From assembly GCF_008386495.1 (NCBI RefSeq), contig NZ_VTHJ01000019.1, positions 74,597 through 138,596 on the forward strand: 64,000 nucleotides of DNA, given 5' to 3'. Below are positions 18,983 through 26,850 of this stretch, piece after piece; within the stretch, counting starts at the first letter, position 1; each line of letters opens with the position of its first letter. The stretch comes from Streptomyces tailanensis (GTDB lineage Bacteria > Actinomycetota > Actinomycetes > Streptomycetales > Streptomycetaceae). Below the pieces are notes generated by a model, which did no database searches, was not told where the DNA came from, and worked only from the letters and a program-made list of their open reading frames with translations. The translations under genes were made by a program, and so were the position numbers.

Positions 18983-19633
18983 GTGAAGATCCTCCTGATC
19001 GGCGCCACCGGCATGATCGGCTCCCGCGTCACGGCGGAAGCGCTCGGCCGTGGCCACGAAGTCACCGCCGCCACCCGCTCGGGCCGTGCGGACGCCCTGC
19101 CGGAGAACCAGGCACTGACCGTCCTCGCCCTGGACGCCACCGTGCCGGGCAAGGTCTCCCAGGCCGCTGCCGGACACGACGTCGTCATCTCCGCCGTCTC
19201 CCCGCCCCGCGACGGCTCCGACCCCGCCGCCCCGCTGCTGGCGACGTACAAGTCCCTGGTCGAGGGGCTGCGCATCGCGGGCGTACACCGCCTGCTGGTG
19301 GTCGGAGGGGCGGGCAGCCTGAAGACCGCCTCGGGCCAGGACCGGGTCGACACCCCGGACTTCCCCGCGATGTACAAGGCCGAGTCGCTCGCCCAGCGCG
19401 AGGTGCTGCGCCTACTGCGCACCGAGATGACCGACCTCGACTGGACGTATGCCTCCCCGGCCGACGAGATCGCCCCCGGCGAGCGCACCGGCACCTTCCG
19501 CCTCGGCGGCGACGACCTGCTGATCGCGGAGGACGGCACCAGCTTCATCAGTGCCGAGGACTACGCGGTCGCCCTGGTCGACGAGGCCGAGAAGAGCACC
19601 GCGATCCGTCGCCGCATCACCGTCGCGTACTGA
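18983..19633 (+). CDS. NAD(P)-binding NmrA/SDR-like protein
   Basis: A 216-residue Rossmann protein beginning KILLIGATGMIGSRVTAEAL, with the GxTGxxG dinucleotide loop. It is related to NAD(P)H-binding, NmrA-like reductases and anti-sigma-associated epimerases (segments VVISAVSPP, LLVVGGAGSL, DWTYASPADEIAPGERTG). No classical YxxxK is evident, so it may be a sensor or an atypical reductase. The GTG start at 18983 has ACGGAG upstream. It ends at a strong hairpin, closing the operon begun at 18438. Confidence 0.85.
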   Translation: MKILLIGATGMIGSRVTAEALGRGHEVTAATRSGRADALPENQALTVLALDATVPGKVSQAAAGHDVVISAVSPPRDGSDPAAPLLATYKSLVEGLRIAGVHRLLVVGGAGSLKTASGQDRVDTPDFPAMYKAESLAQREVLRLLRTEMTDLDWTYASPADEIAPGERTGTFRLGGDDLLIAEDGTSFISAEDYAVALVDEAEKSTAIRRRITVAY

Positions 19634-19661
19634 CGGACGCCTCTCGATCGAGGGCGTCCGT
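19633..19661 (+). terminator. Hairpin terminator after the NAD(P)-binding gene
   Basis: The arms ACGGACGCC and GGCGTCCGT pair directly after the stop codon, with an inner CTCGATCGAG palindrome. There is no U tract, as is common for Streptomyces terminators. Confidence 0.65.
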
Positions 19662-19713
19662 TCGACGTCACGCTGACCGGCAGTGCCAAGGCGACGCGAG
19701 CAGGCCGATGTGA

Positions 19714-20224
19714 AGCGCCTGCTGCTCTCGCTTCGCCTGCACCGGTGGAGTCACCGGAGTCGCCGAACCGCGCCAGAAGACGGCCGGCGACCCCTACGCC
19801 GCCGCGCTGCGTCGGCTGCTGCAGAGCTCCCGAGCTGCCCAGGAACAGGCCGAGCAGGCGAAGAAGGCCCGGCTGGATACCGAAGGCGCGGCGACCGCCG
19901 TGGGTGGGGCACTTCAGCGGGCCGCCGACGGGGCCGGCGAGGACGGCACCGTGCCGGCCCGGCGCCACCGACGCCGTACAGCAGGCGCTGACGGCCGCCG
20001 AGGCCGCTGCGCGGCCTGCCGCGCAGCGGCCTCGGCGGCGGCTCAGTACGAGGTAGGGGCTGGCGGAGTCCACCCGGCAGGTATGGGCCAAGGTGTGCGC
20101 CTTGGCGCTGCTGGATCAACCCGCCACGCGGAACGTGACGTCCTCGCCATCCGGCGACAAGATCCGGATCTTCCGCTTGTCGGCCTGTCCGTGCACCTGG
20201 GCGGTGTGTTCTGGCGGCCCGTGA
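19714..20224 (+). pseudogene. Probable remnant of an unidentified gene
   Basis: No intact gene covers 19634-20278. One frame gives a protein-like helical stretch (DPYAAALRRLLQSSRAAQEQ, then AEQAKKARLDTEGAA). The next frame continues it (DAVQQALTAAEAAARPAAQ), reaches a stop, and then reads VWAKVCALALLDQPATRNV and SGDKIRIFRL before another stop. This looks like one coding sequence broken by a frameshift and a nonsense change. The parent family is not recognised. A perfect 44-nt hairpin lies inside it. Confidence 0.4.
19995..20038. repeat. Perfect 21-bp inverted repeat with a 2-nt loop
   Basis: 19995-20015 is the exact reverse complement of 20018-20038, separated by CT. The arms contain GAGGCCGCTGCGCGGC. 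A 21-bp uninterrupted stem is far longer than the other hairpins here. It may be a terminator, a recombination site or a replication-slippage product. Confidence 0.7.
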
Positions 20225-20278
20225 CTGACGTGTTCCGGCGAGGTGAGCGCCCAGGTCCGTGCGAGGCATGATCAGTGG

Positions 20279-20809
20279 ATGCAAGGTGTGGAGGACCAGT
20301 CGGGTGGGGGGAACGTGGAAGAGCCGACGGAGATCTCGTCGCCGAAGGAGGCCGCGGACAATGCGCTGGTGCTGGCGTTCGGGCGGTTGCAGGGGGCGGC
20401 GAACCGGTTGGAGTACATCCTCGGGCGGTCGCTGGAGCTGGAGTGCGGCATCAGCCATCTGATGTTCGAGGTGCTGCTCATCCTCGGGCGGGCGGGCGAT
20501 CCCGGGCTGTCGATGCGGGCCATCGCCCAGGAGCAGGTGCTGACCACAGGCGGGGCGACGCGCCTGGTGGACCGGATGGAGGCGGCCGGGCTGGTGGAGC
20601 GCGCCGAGGATCCCGGTGACAGGCGCGGGCGGCTGGTACGGCTGACCCGGTTGGGGGAAGAGACCACTGTGCGGGCGTCCCGGGTGCACGTGGAGAACAT
20701 CCGGCGTCACTTCCTGGCGCCACTGCCTCCCGAGGACCGGGAACGGTTCGCCGAGGACCTGCGGATCCTGAGCCACTCCGCACGGGACGAGCTGCCCCGC
20801 CTGCCCTGA
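20279..20809 (+). CDS. MarR-family transcriptional regulator, second in the island
   Basis: A 176-residue MarR protein. The recognition region is SMRAIAQEQVLTTGGATRLV, and the wing includes VERAEDPGDRRGRLVRLT with the conserved D-RR turn. The N-terminus is uncertain: ATG 20279 is used here, but GTG 20315 has a GGGGGG Shine-Dalgarno-like tract at good spacing. The gene precedes the DsbA/MBL/SnoaL genes on the same strand, and a palindrome lies in the 165-bp gap, so it probably controls them. Confidence 0.87.
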   Translation: MQGVEDQSGGGNVEEPTEISSPKEAADNALVLAFGRLQGAANRLEYILGRSLELECGISHLMFEVLLILGRAGDPGLSMRAIAQEQVLTTGGATRLVDRMEAAGLVERAEDPGDRRGRLVRLTRLGEETTVRASRVHVENIRRHFLAPLPPEDRERFAEDLRILSHSARDELPRLP

Positions 20810-20883
20810 ACGGCCCCTCTGGGCTGCGGCCGTGCGGCTTCACTGATGCACCGACAGCAGGGCTGAGATGTGGCGGGCGTCAC

Positions 20884-20911
20884 ATATCTAGAGAAATATC
20901 TGACGCGTCAG
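20884..20911. promoter_or_regulatory. Operator-like site upstream of the DsbA/MBL operon
   Basis: Two ATATCT direct repeats, 12 bp apart (20884-20889 and 20896-20901), run into CTGACGCGTCAG, a perfect 12-bp palindrome at 20900-20911. The site is between the MarR gene and the DsbA-like gene and shares the ATCTG word with the operator at 18361. Confidence 0.5.
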
Positions 20912-20974
20912 TTACTGTTTTCTCAGACGAATCGCTCGCGTTCGGCGGGCGCCACACCTTTGCTGGGACCTTCG

Positions 20975-21595
20975 ATGAAGCTCGTCTACGTCTTCGACGC
21001 CTACTGCGGTTGGTCGCACGGGTTCTCCGGAACTCTGCGCGAGACCGTCTCCCGTCATCCCGCGCTGCCGGTCGAGGTGGTCTCCGGCGGCCTGTTCACC
21101 GGGCCACGCCGGGTGCCGATCCGCGAGTTCGGCTACGTCCAGGGCGCCAACGCCCAGATCGCCGAGCTGACCGGCGCCGAGTTCGGCGAGGGCTACGAGC
21201 GGCTGATCGCCGACGGATCGTTCGTGATGGACTCCGAGGCTGCCGCGCGCGGCGTCGTAGCCCTGCGCCGGGTGGCCCCCGACCGCGTGGCGGAACTGGC
21301 CGGCGCCGTCCAGCATGCCTTCTACGTCGACGGCCTCAGCCTCTCCGACCCCGCGACCTACCGGAAGGTCGCCGAGGAGGCCGGTCTGGACGCCGACGCC
21401 GTCGTCGCCGCCTTCGACGCGCCGGAGGCGCACGACGCGGCGGCGGACGACTTCCACCGCTCCGCCGAACTGGGTATCACCGGCTTCCCTACGCTGCTCG
21501 CCGTCGACGGCGACCGAGTCGCCGTCCTGGCCCGTGGCCACGCCACCGCCGACGAGATCGACCGGCGACTGGCCGCCCTGACCACCGCGCCCTGA
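20975..21595 (+). CDS. DsbA-family thioredoxin-fold protein
   Basis: A 206-residue cytoplasmic DsbA/FrnE-like protein. The active-site segment is VFDAYCGWSHGF: Cys11 is present but the resolving cysteine is Ser14 (CGWS). The cis-proline strand is LGITGFPTLLAVDGD. CxxS members of this fold act as monothiol transferases or GST-kappa/isomerase-like enzymes rather than disulfide oxidases. It is the first gene after a probable operator and is followed within 44 bp by the MBL gene. Its pairing with a MarR regulator suggests thiol or electrophile stress. Confidence 0.85.
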   Translation: MKLVYVFDAYCGWSHGFSGTLRETVSRHPALPVEVVSGGLFTGPRRVPIREFGYVQGANAQIAELTGAEFGEGYERLIADGSFVMDSEAAARGVVALRRVAPDRVAELAGAVQHAFYVDGLSLSDPATYRKVAEEAGLDADAVVAAFDAPEAHDAAADDFHRSAELGITGFPTLLAVDGDRVAVLARGHATADEIDRRLAALTTAP

Positions 21596-21639
21596 CCACG
21601 CCCCACCCACTGAATTCCGTCCCCTCCAGGAGGCCCCGC

Positions 21640-22446
21640 ATGAGCACCCTGTCCTTCAAGGTCCTCGACCTCGACTTCCCGGCCGGCAGTAAGAACAAGA
21701 CCGCCACGCTCGTCACCGGTGAGCAGGAGGCGTTGCTGGTCGACGCCGCCTTCACCCGGGCCGACGGCCACCGCCTGGCCGCCGAGATCCTCGACTCGGG
21801 CAAGAAGCTGACCACCGTGTTCGTCAGCCATGGGGACCCGGACTTCTACTTCGGCGCCGAGGTGATCGCCGACGCCTTCCCCGATGCCGTCTTCGTCGCC
21901 ACCCCGGTCGTCATCGAGCACATCCAGCACTCCTACGAGGGCAAGCTCAAGGCGTGGGCGGCCCTCGGCCTGAACCTGCCCACCCGCCTGGTCGACCTCA
22001 CCCCGCTGACCGGCGACCTCACCCTCGAAGGCCACCGCTTCGAGCTCAAGGGCGGCCCGGCCGGCCTGCCCGACCGCCACTACCTGTGGCAGGCCGAGCA
22101 CCGCGCCCTCCTCGGAGGCGTCCTGCTCTTCCAGCAGGAGCACGTCTGGGTCGCCGACACTCCCACCCCCGAGCACCGCTCCGTCTGGATCGAGCTGCTG
22201 GACGAGATGGCCTCCCTGCAGCCGGGGCTGGTCGTCCCCGGCCACCGCCTGCCGGGCACGGCGGCCGACACCTCGGCCATCACCGCCACCCGCGACTACC
22301 TCGTCGCCTTCGAGGAGGAACTCGGCAAGGCGGCCGACGGCGCCACGCTGACCGAGGCGCTCGTCAGGCGTTACCCCGACAACGGCATGCTGATCGCCGC
22401 CCAGATCGGGGCGAAGGTCGCCAAGGGCGAGATGAAGTGGGGCTGA
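21640..22446 (+). CDS. MBL-fold hydrolase-like protein, paralogue 1
   Basis: A 268-residue cytoplasmic metallo-beta-lactamase-fold protein with a good AGGAGG ribosome site. The usual HxHxDH metal motif is VSHGDPDFYFG here: the first His and the Asp remain, but the last His is Phe. Later motifs are VADTPTPEH and VVPGHRLPGT. The metal site is thus only partly conserved. It is about three-quarters identical by eye to the Tat-exported paralogue at 23277, indicating a duplication. It probably forms an operon with the DsbA-like and SnoaL-like genes. Confidence 0.85.
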   Translation: MSTLSFKVLDLDFPAGSKNKTATLVTGEQEALLVDAAFTRADGHRLAAEILDSGKKLTTVFVSHGDPDFYFGAEVIADAFPDAVFVATPVVIEHIQHSYEGKLKAWAALGLNLPTRLVDLTPLTGDLTLEGHRFELKGGPAGLPDRHYLWQAEHRALLGGVLLFQQEHVWVADTPTPEHRSVWIELLDEMASLQPGLVVPGHRLPGTAADTSAITATRDYLVAFEEELGKAADGATLTEALVRRYPDNGMLIAAQIGAKVAKGEMKWG

Positions 22447-22451
22447 GTGTC

Positions 22452-22871
22452 ATGACATACGAGCACACCGGCTTCGCGACCTCCACGGCCCCGGGCGACG
22501 TGGTCCGCCGCCAGTACCTGGCCTCCGCGGCCGGCGACCTGGAGGCCCTGCGCGCCACCCTCGCGCCGGACGTGGAGTGGAAGGAGATGGCAGGCTTCCC
22601 TCTCGCCGGCACCTACCGCACCCCCGACGGCGTGACCTCGAACGTGATGGAGAAGCTCAGCCAGGACTGGGACGGCTGGACCGCTCACGACGACACCTAT
22701 GTCATCGACGGCGAGAACGTCGTCGTTCTGGCCCGCTACGCCGCGACCAACAAGGCCACCGGCAAATCGATCAACGTCCGCGTCGCCCACCACTTCGTGG
22801 TCCGCGGCGGCCTGATCGTCCGCTTCGAGCAGTTCGCCGACACCGCCAAGGTCCGCGACGCCATGACGTAG
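22452..22871 (+). CDS. SnoaL/NTF2-like protein
   Basis: A 139-residue NTF2-fold protein of the SnoaL-like group. Typical features are the N-terminal helix segment GDVVRRQYLASAAGDLEALR, LAPDVEWKEMAGFPLAGTY, and the C-terminal strand pair VAHHFVVRGGLIVRFEQFAD. The family includes polyketide cyclases, isomerases and many uncharacterised binding proteins. It starts 5 bp after the MBL stop and is the last gene before a 405-bp gap. Confidence 0.85.
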   Translation: MTYEHTGFATSTAPGDVVRRQYLASAAGDLEALRATLAPDVEWKEMAGFPLAGTYRTPDGVTSNVMEKLSQDWDGWTAHDDTYVIDGENVVVLARYAATNKATGKSINVRVAHHFVVRGGLIVRFEQFADTAKVRDAMT

Positions 22872-23276
22872 TCGGGGCAGCACCACACAGGCGAACTCAC
22901 ACAAGCCGGGAAGACGGTGAGGTCCACCGTCGGCAACGGCACCGTCTTCCTCAACACCTCCGCCGCCGATGTCAGCGGTCCGCGCGACGAAACCGTCGCC
23001 GGGACGGCGACCGGCACGGCGGAGGAAACGCGCCCGCACGTCGCCAGAATCACTCCGCGGCGCCTTCCCGGTCCGGCCAACGGAGGCAGCCGGGACCGAC
23101 CATCGTCGTGCGACGAACGTCGCCACCGCGATCATCCATGCCCTCCGGACGTACGCGCACCCGGAGGCGCTGGTGGCCGTACCGCACACCAGCACCACCG
23201 CGAAAACGTAAGAGGCCGACACGCGGCACCTTCTCCCGTGCGCCCTCACACCCACCATCAACAGGGAGCAATAGAC
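22872..23276. other. 405-bp gap between the SnoaL-like and second MBL genes
   Basis: No convincing intact gene. One frame ends with an alignment-like stretch (ATNVATAIIHALRTYAHPEA, up to a stop at 23211) that could be a gene remnant. The ribosome site AGGGAGCA of the next gene is at its right end. No clear hairpin was seen. Confidence 0.4.
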
Positions 23277-24224
23277 ATGCCCATGAACAGGCGTCACTTC
23301 CTCGCGGCAGGCTCGCTCACGGCCGCCGGGCTCGGCCTGGGCCTCACCCCGGCCAGCGCGTCGGCCACCCCGCTCGCCGACGGACACGGAGCCGGACATC
23401 ACAAGGAAAAGCACCCCAGGGGCAAGCTCGACTTCAAGGTCCTCGACCTGGACTTCCCGGTCGGCAGCAAGAACAAGACGGCCACTCTGGTCACGGGTGA
23501 GCGTGAAGCGCTGCTGGTCGACACCGGGTTCACCCGGGCCGACGGGTACCGGCTGGTGGCCGAGGTGCTGGACTCGGGCAAGAAGCTGACCACCGTGTTC
23601 ATCAGCGCCGGCGATCCGGACTACTACTTCGGCGCCGAGGCCCTGGCCGACACCTTCCCCGACGCCAAGTTCGTCGCCACCCAGCCGGTCATCAAGCACA
23701 TACGGCGCACCTTTGAGAGCAAGCTCAAGACGTGGGCCGACCTCGGGGCCAACCTGCCCACCCGCCTGGTGAAGATCAAGCCTCTCACCCGTGGTCTCGC
23801 CCTGGAAGGGCACCGCTTCGAACTCAAGGGCGGATCGGCCCTGCTGCCGGACCGCCACTACCTGTGGCAGCCGGAGCAGCGCGCGATCCTCGGCGGGGTG
23901 CTGCTGTTCCAGAAGCAGCATGTGTGGGTCGCGGACACCCCCACCCCGGAAATCCGCGCTGCCTGGATCAAGCTGCTGGACGAGATGGCCGCCCTCAACC
24001 CGAAGCTGGTCGTGCCCGGCCACCGCCTGCCCGGCACGGCGGCCGACGCCTCAGCCATCACCGCCACCCGCGAGTACCTCCTCACTTTCGAGGAGGAACT
24101 GGCCAAGGCCGCCGACGGCGCCGCGCTGACCGCGGCACTCGTCAAGCGCTACCCGGACTACGGCATGGTCATCGCCGCCGAGATCGGTGCGAAGGTCGCC
24201 ATGGGCGAGATGACCTGGGAGTGA
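23277..24224 (+). CDS. Tat-exported MBL-fold protein, paralogue 2
   Basis: A 315-residue protein. The N-terminus MNRRHFLAAGSLTAAGLGLG is a twin-arginine signal, with cleavage near ASA-TPLAD, so this copy is exported folded. The rest closely matches the 21640 gene (FKVLDLDFPVGSKNKTATLV, VVPGHRLPGTAAD). The metal motif is further eroded to ISAGDPDYYFG: both flanking His positions are Ala and Tyr. It may bind a different ligand or have lost hydrolase activity. A cytoplasmic and an exported paralogue in one island is unusual. Confidence 0.87.
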   Translation: MPMNRRHFLAAGSLTAAGLGLGLTPASASATPLADGHGAGHHKEKHPRGKLDFKVLDLDFPVGSKNKTATLVTGEREALLVDTGFTRADGYRLVAEVLDSGKKLTTVFISAGDPDYYFGAEALADTFPDAKFVATQPVIKHIRRTFESKLKTWADLGANLPTRLVKIKPLTRGLALEGHRFELKGGSALLPDRHYLWQPEQRAILGGVLLFQKQHVWVADTPTPEIRAAWIKLLDEMAALNPKLVVPGHRLPGTAADASAITATREYLLTFEEELAKAADGAALTAALVKRYPDYGMVIAAEIGAKVAMGEMTWE

Positions 24225-24394
24225 CGCCCTGGGAGTGACGACCGCGAAGTACCGGAACACCGGCTTCGCGGTGCCCCTCGGCGGTGGCTGCCGCTGGGGG
24301 CCAGGAGGAGCAGGAAAGGGCGGTCGGCGGCGAGGCGGGGCCGGTGCGGCCGGTGCCGCGTCGGGACGGCCCGCGCCGGCTGCGGCCGCCGAAC

Positions 24395-24605
24395 TGACGG
24401 TGGGGGCTGCGGTGGTGCGGCAGTGTGGGCTCTGCCTGGACTGGGGCGTGTCGCGTCTGTGGACGGGCTGTGCTGGAGCTGTCGTGGCTGGCTGGAGAAC
24501 CGGGGGACGGCGCAGTGTCCGCGGTGCTGCCGGGTCGGGGCCGTGGACGGTGACGGACTGTGCCGGCCGTGCGTGATCGCGGTGCGGGAGGAGATCCGGG
24601 CCGGC
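24395..24605 (+). pseudogene. Fragment of a zinc-ribbon protein with a frameshift
   Basis: A run of CxxC knuckles spans two frames. AVVRQCGLCLDWG is in one frame, up to about 24450. Then VDGLCWSCRGWLENRG, TAQCPRCC and DGDGLCRPCVIAVREEI follow in the next, ending at 24605. The regular C-x2-C spacing supports a former multi-knuckle zinc-binding protein. It abuts the head of an inverted flavoprotein gene, so the junction at about 24606 is a rearrangement point. Confidence 0.5.
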
Positions 24606-24608
24606 GTC

Positions 24609-24746
24609 TGTGAGTCTGGGCAGCCCGTACAGACCGGGCCAGCGCTCGCAGACCACCACCCGGTGGCCGAGCCGGCCGAGCAGGGACGCCGCGGTGAGGC
24701 CGGTCGGTCCGTAGCCGACGACGGCGATGTCGTAGAGCGGAGCCAT
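24609..24746 (-). pseudogene. Truncated FAD-dependent monooxygenase, N-terminal 45 residues
   Basis: The gene has a strong ribosome site (CCGGAGGTG) and starts MAPLYDIAVVGYGPTGLTAA, the FAD-binding GxGxxG region of MhpA-like aromatic hydroxylases, continuing VVVCERWPGLYGLPRLT. After that the frame runs into unrelated sequence (the complement of the zinc-ribbon fragment). About 90% of a normal 500-residue enzyme is missing. The upstream palindromes suggest its original regulation survives. Confidence 0.75.
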
Positions 24747-24844
24747 GAGAGACACCTCCGGAAACACTCCCGCGCCGCTGCGAGGGGTCGTGGTGGGAAG
24801 GGAGAGGGGTGCGGCCCGACTGTGCGGTGCACGCCGCGGCCTCG

Positions 24845-24880
24845 TGTGAATTCACAGCCTGTGTGAATTCCGATTCACAC
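24845..24880. promoter_or_regulatory. Two palindromic operator-like sites
   Basis: TGTGAATTCACA at 24845-24856 is a perfect palindrome. GTGTGAATTCCGATTCACAC at 24861-24880 is an 8+8 inverted repeat with a 4-bp centre. They share the GTGTGAAT half-site and lie about 100-135 bp upstream of the truncated monooxygenase. A TetR- or MarR-type regulator would be expected, but IS copy B is inserted 6 bp beyond. Confidence 0.6.
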
Positions 24881-24886
24881 TCTTAG

Positions 24887-26727
24887 CTTGGCTCTGTCGG
24901 GGATCTTGGGGTTGGCGAGGTCAACTGCCCAGGGTTCGCCAGGATTTCAGCCGAGGTATCTCGCGCTGGTCGAGGTAGCTCTGGAAGGCAGTCGGTCGGC
25001 GGGGTATGGGGGCTTCCTCGGCCGGTGGCAATCCGCTGAGGCGCTCGATGTTGACGGCGATGGCCGTCAGGACGTGCTGGATGTGTGCCTTTCCCTGCCC
25101 TCGGTAGCGGCAGCGCCGCATACCGTGGCCATGGGTGAACTCGTTGACCGTGCCCTCCACTCCGGAGCGGACCGCGTAACGCGTCTTCCACTCGAACGTC
25201 TGCTGCTCGGCGCGGACACGGAGTTGCAGGTCACGGAGCTCTCGTGGAGGAAATCCCACGGTGCGGGCGCTGTCGGCGGTGGTGGTGCATTGGGCGCGGG
25301 CCGGGCAGGGGCGGCACTGGCTCTTGGTGAACCTGGCCACGATCAGCGAGGCCGCGGTGGGCGAGGAGGTCGGGTAGGGGCCGTGCCAGCCTGCGCTGAC
25401 CTGCCCCTGCGGGCATGTGACTTGCTGATGGTCGTAGTCGATGCGGAAGTCGTCCCGGGCGAAGCCCTCATTTCGGCGGTGTTGGCGGGTGGGGTTGCTC
25501 TTCAGCGGCCCGGAGACGGTGACCTGGTGTTCGCGGGTGGCCTGTTCCAGGTGGGGCAGGGAGGTGTAGCCGGCATCGACCAGGTGCTCGTCGGGCAGCA
25601 GTCCGCGGCGGGAGGGGCGGGTGTGGATGCCGGGCAGGACCTGGCTGTCGTGGGTGGTGGCCGCGGTGGTGGCCACGTCGGTGATCACGTTGGGGCCGTC
25701 GGGAGCGCAGGTCTCGGTCAGGTGGGCGGTGAACCCCTTCCAGCTGATGATGTGTCCGTGCCGTGCGTAGCGGGCCGAGGTGTCGTAGGGCGAGACGACC
25801 GCCCGGGACGAGGGCGGCAGTCCGGGCCCGCCTTCCTTCTCGGCGGTGCGCCAGCGCAGATGTCCTGCGGCGTCACGGTGGTAGTTCTGCACCATGATCT
25901 GGCGCAGGGCCTGGATACGAGGACCGGATGTGCGGTCTGCTCCGTGCCGGTAGAGGAGTTCCAGGAGTCGGACGGCGTCGTTTCCGGTGGCAAGAATCCT
26001 GGTCTTGGGCTTGGTGGGGTTCTTGCCCAGACGGACCGGCCGGCCGTAGCGGAGCCCCCAGTCCTCATCGACCAGCTCGTCCAGCAGGTGCGGGGATGTG
26101 CCGGCGACTTCTTCGAGTGCGGCGCGGACCGCCTCGGTGACCATCTCCAGGCGGGTCAGGTCGCGCACCGCGGCCAGGACGTGGGTGGAGTCGGTGCGCT
26201 GCGTGGTGCGCTCGCGCACAAGTCCGGCCTCCTTGAGGCGGGCCAGTGCGAGGTCGAGGAGGCGGTCGGCGCGGTCGTCTTCGGCGAGACGGTCTCGGAA
26301 GTCGGCCAGCACGCTGTGGTGGAAGCCGGGGTCGTCCAGCTCCATGGCCATGGCGTACTTGAAGTCAATGCGGCAGCGGACCGACTCGGCGGCCTGCCGG
26401 TCGGACAGGCCGAGCAGGAACTGCAGCACACAGACGGTGGCCAGTTGAGCAGGTGAGAGACCCGGACGCCCGTCGCGCGGGTACCAGTCGGCGAAGTCCT
26501 TGTCGCACCACAGCCCATCGAGGCGGTCACGTACCCATATCGCCGTCGTGCCGTCCGGGTTGCTCGCCCGCGCAACCTGCGCAGTCAGAGACGGGACCTG
26601 CTCACCGGAACGGGGACGAAGGGACAACGAGCACCTCGACGGCTGTATCGGTCGGCGGAACTACCCGAGCATGCCCGTCGATCTTGCTGCCGCACCGGGA
26701 AACTCCAAGATCCCCGACAGAGTCAAG
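24887..26727 (-). mobile_element. IS1182-type insertion sequence, copy B (intact)
   Basis: 1841 bp with 23-bp terminal inverted repeats at 24887-24909 and 26705-26727 (one mismatch, at position 5). It is flanked by a 5-bp direct repeat CTTAG (24882-24886 and 26728-26732), consistent with a target-site duplication of the form CTNAG. It carries one full-length transposase gene. It is in opposite orientation to copy A. Confidence 0.9.
24921..26627 (-). CDS. IS1182-family transposase
   Basis: A 568-residue DDE transposase. N-terminal DUF772-like features are SPAQLATVCVLQFLLGLSDR, CRIDFKYAMAMELDDPGFHH and VLADFRDRLAEDDRADRLL. The first catalytic Asp is probably in TQRTDSTHVLAAVRD, the second in LPDEHLVDAGYTSLPHL, and the Glu in RSGVEGTVNEFTHGHGMRRC. 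A cysteine-rich insert (FTKSQCRPCPARAQC) precedes the last motif. It starts with TTG. The frame is uninterrupted, so this copy could also mobilise copy A through the shared ends. Confidence 0.92.
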   Translation of the reverse strand: MSLRPRSGEQVPSLTAQVARASNPDGTTAIWVRDRLDGLWCDKDFADWYPRDGRPGLSPAQLATVCVLQFLLGLSDRQAAESVRCRIDFKYAMAMELDDPGFHHSVLADFRDRLAEDDRADRLLDLALARLKEAGLVRERTTQRTDSTHVLAAVRDLTRLEMVTEAVRAALEEVAGTSPHLLDELVDEDWGLRYGRPVRLGKNPTKPKTRILATGNDAVRLLELLYRHGADRTSGPRIQALRQIMVQNYHRDAAGHLRWRTAEKEGGPGLPPSSRAVVSPYDTSARYARHGHIISWKGFTAHLTETCAPDGPNVITDVATTAATTHDSQVLPGIHTRPSRRGLLPDEHLVDAGYTSLPHLEQATREHQVTVSGPLKSNPTRQHRRNEGFARDDFRIDYDHQQVTCPQGQVSAGWHGPYPTSSPTAASLIVARFTKSQCRPCPARAQCTTTADSARTVGFPPRELRDLQLRVRAEQQTFEWKTRYAVRSGVEGTVNEFTHGHGMRRCRYRGQGKAHIQHVLTAIAVNIERLSGLPPAEEAPIPRRPTAFQSYLDQREIPRLKSWRTLGS

Positions 26728-26850
26728 CTTAGTGGCGGCTGCCGTGCCGGGGGGCGGCGAATGCCACTGGGCGCCCCTGGGAGCCGCCCCGTTCAGGGAC
26801 GGACACTGCATTCAGTCGGACTGTCGGACTGAACGGGGGGTGGTCTCCTG

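Noticed and set aside
22917..23276. N-terminal extension of the second MBL gene
   Set aside because: Homology and the Tat signal start at 23277 with a good ribosome site.
24235..24576. Plus-strand 113-codon frame as an intact gene
   Set aside because: Only part of it carries zinc knuckles and the pattern crosses into another frame, so it is treated as a remnant.
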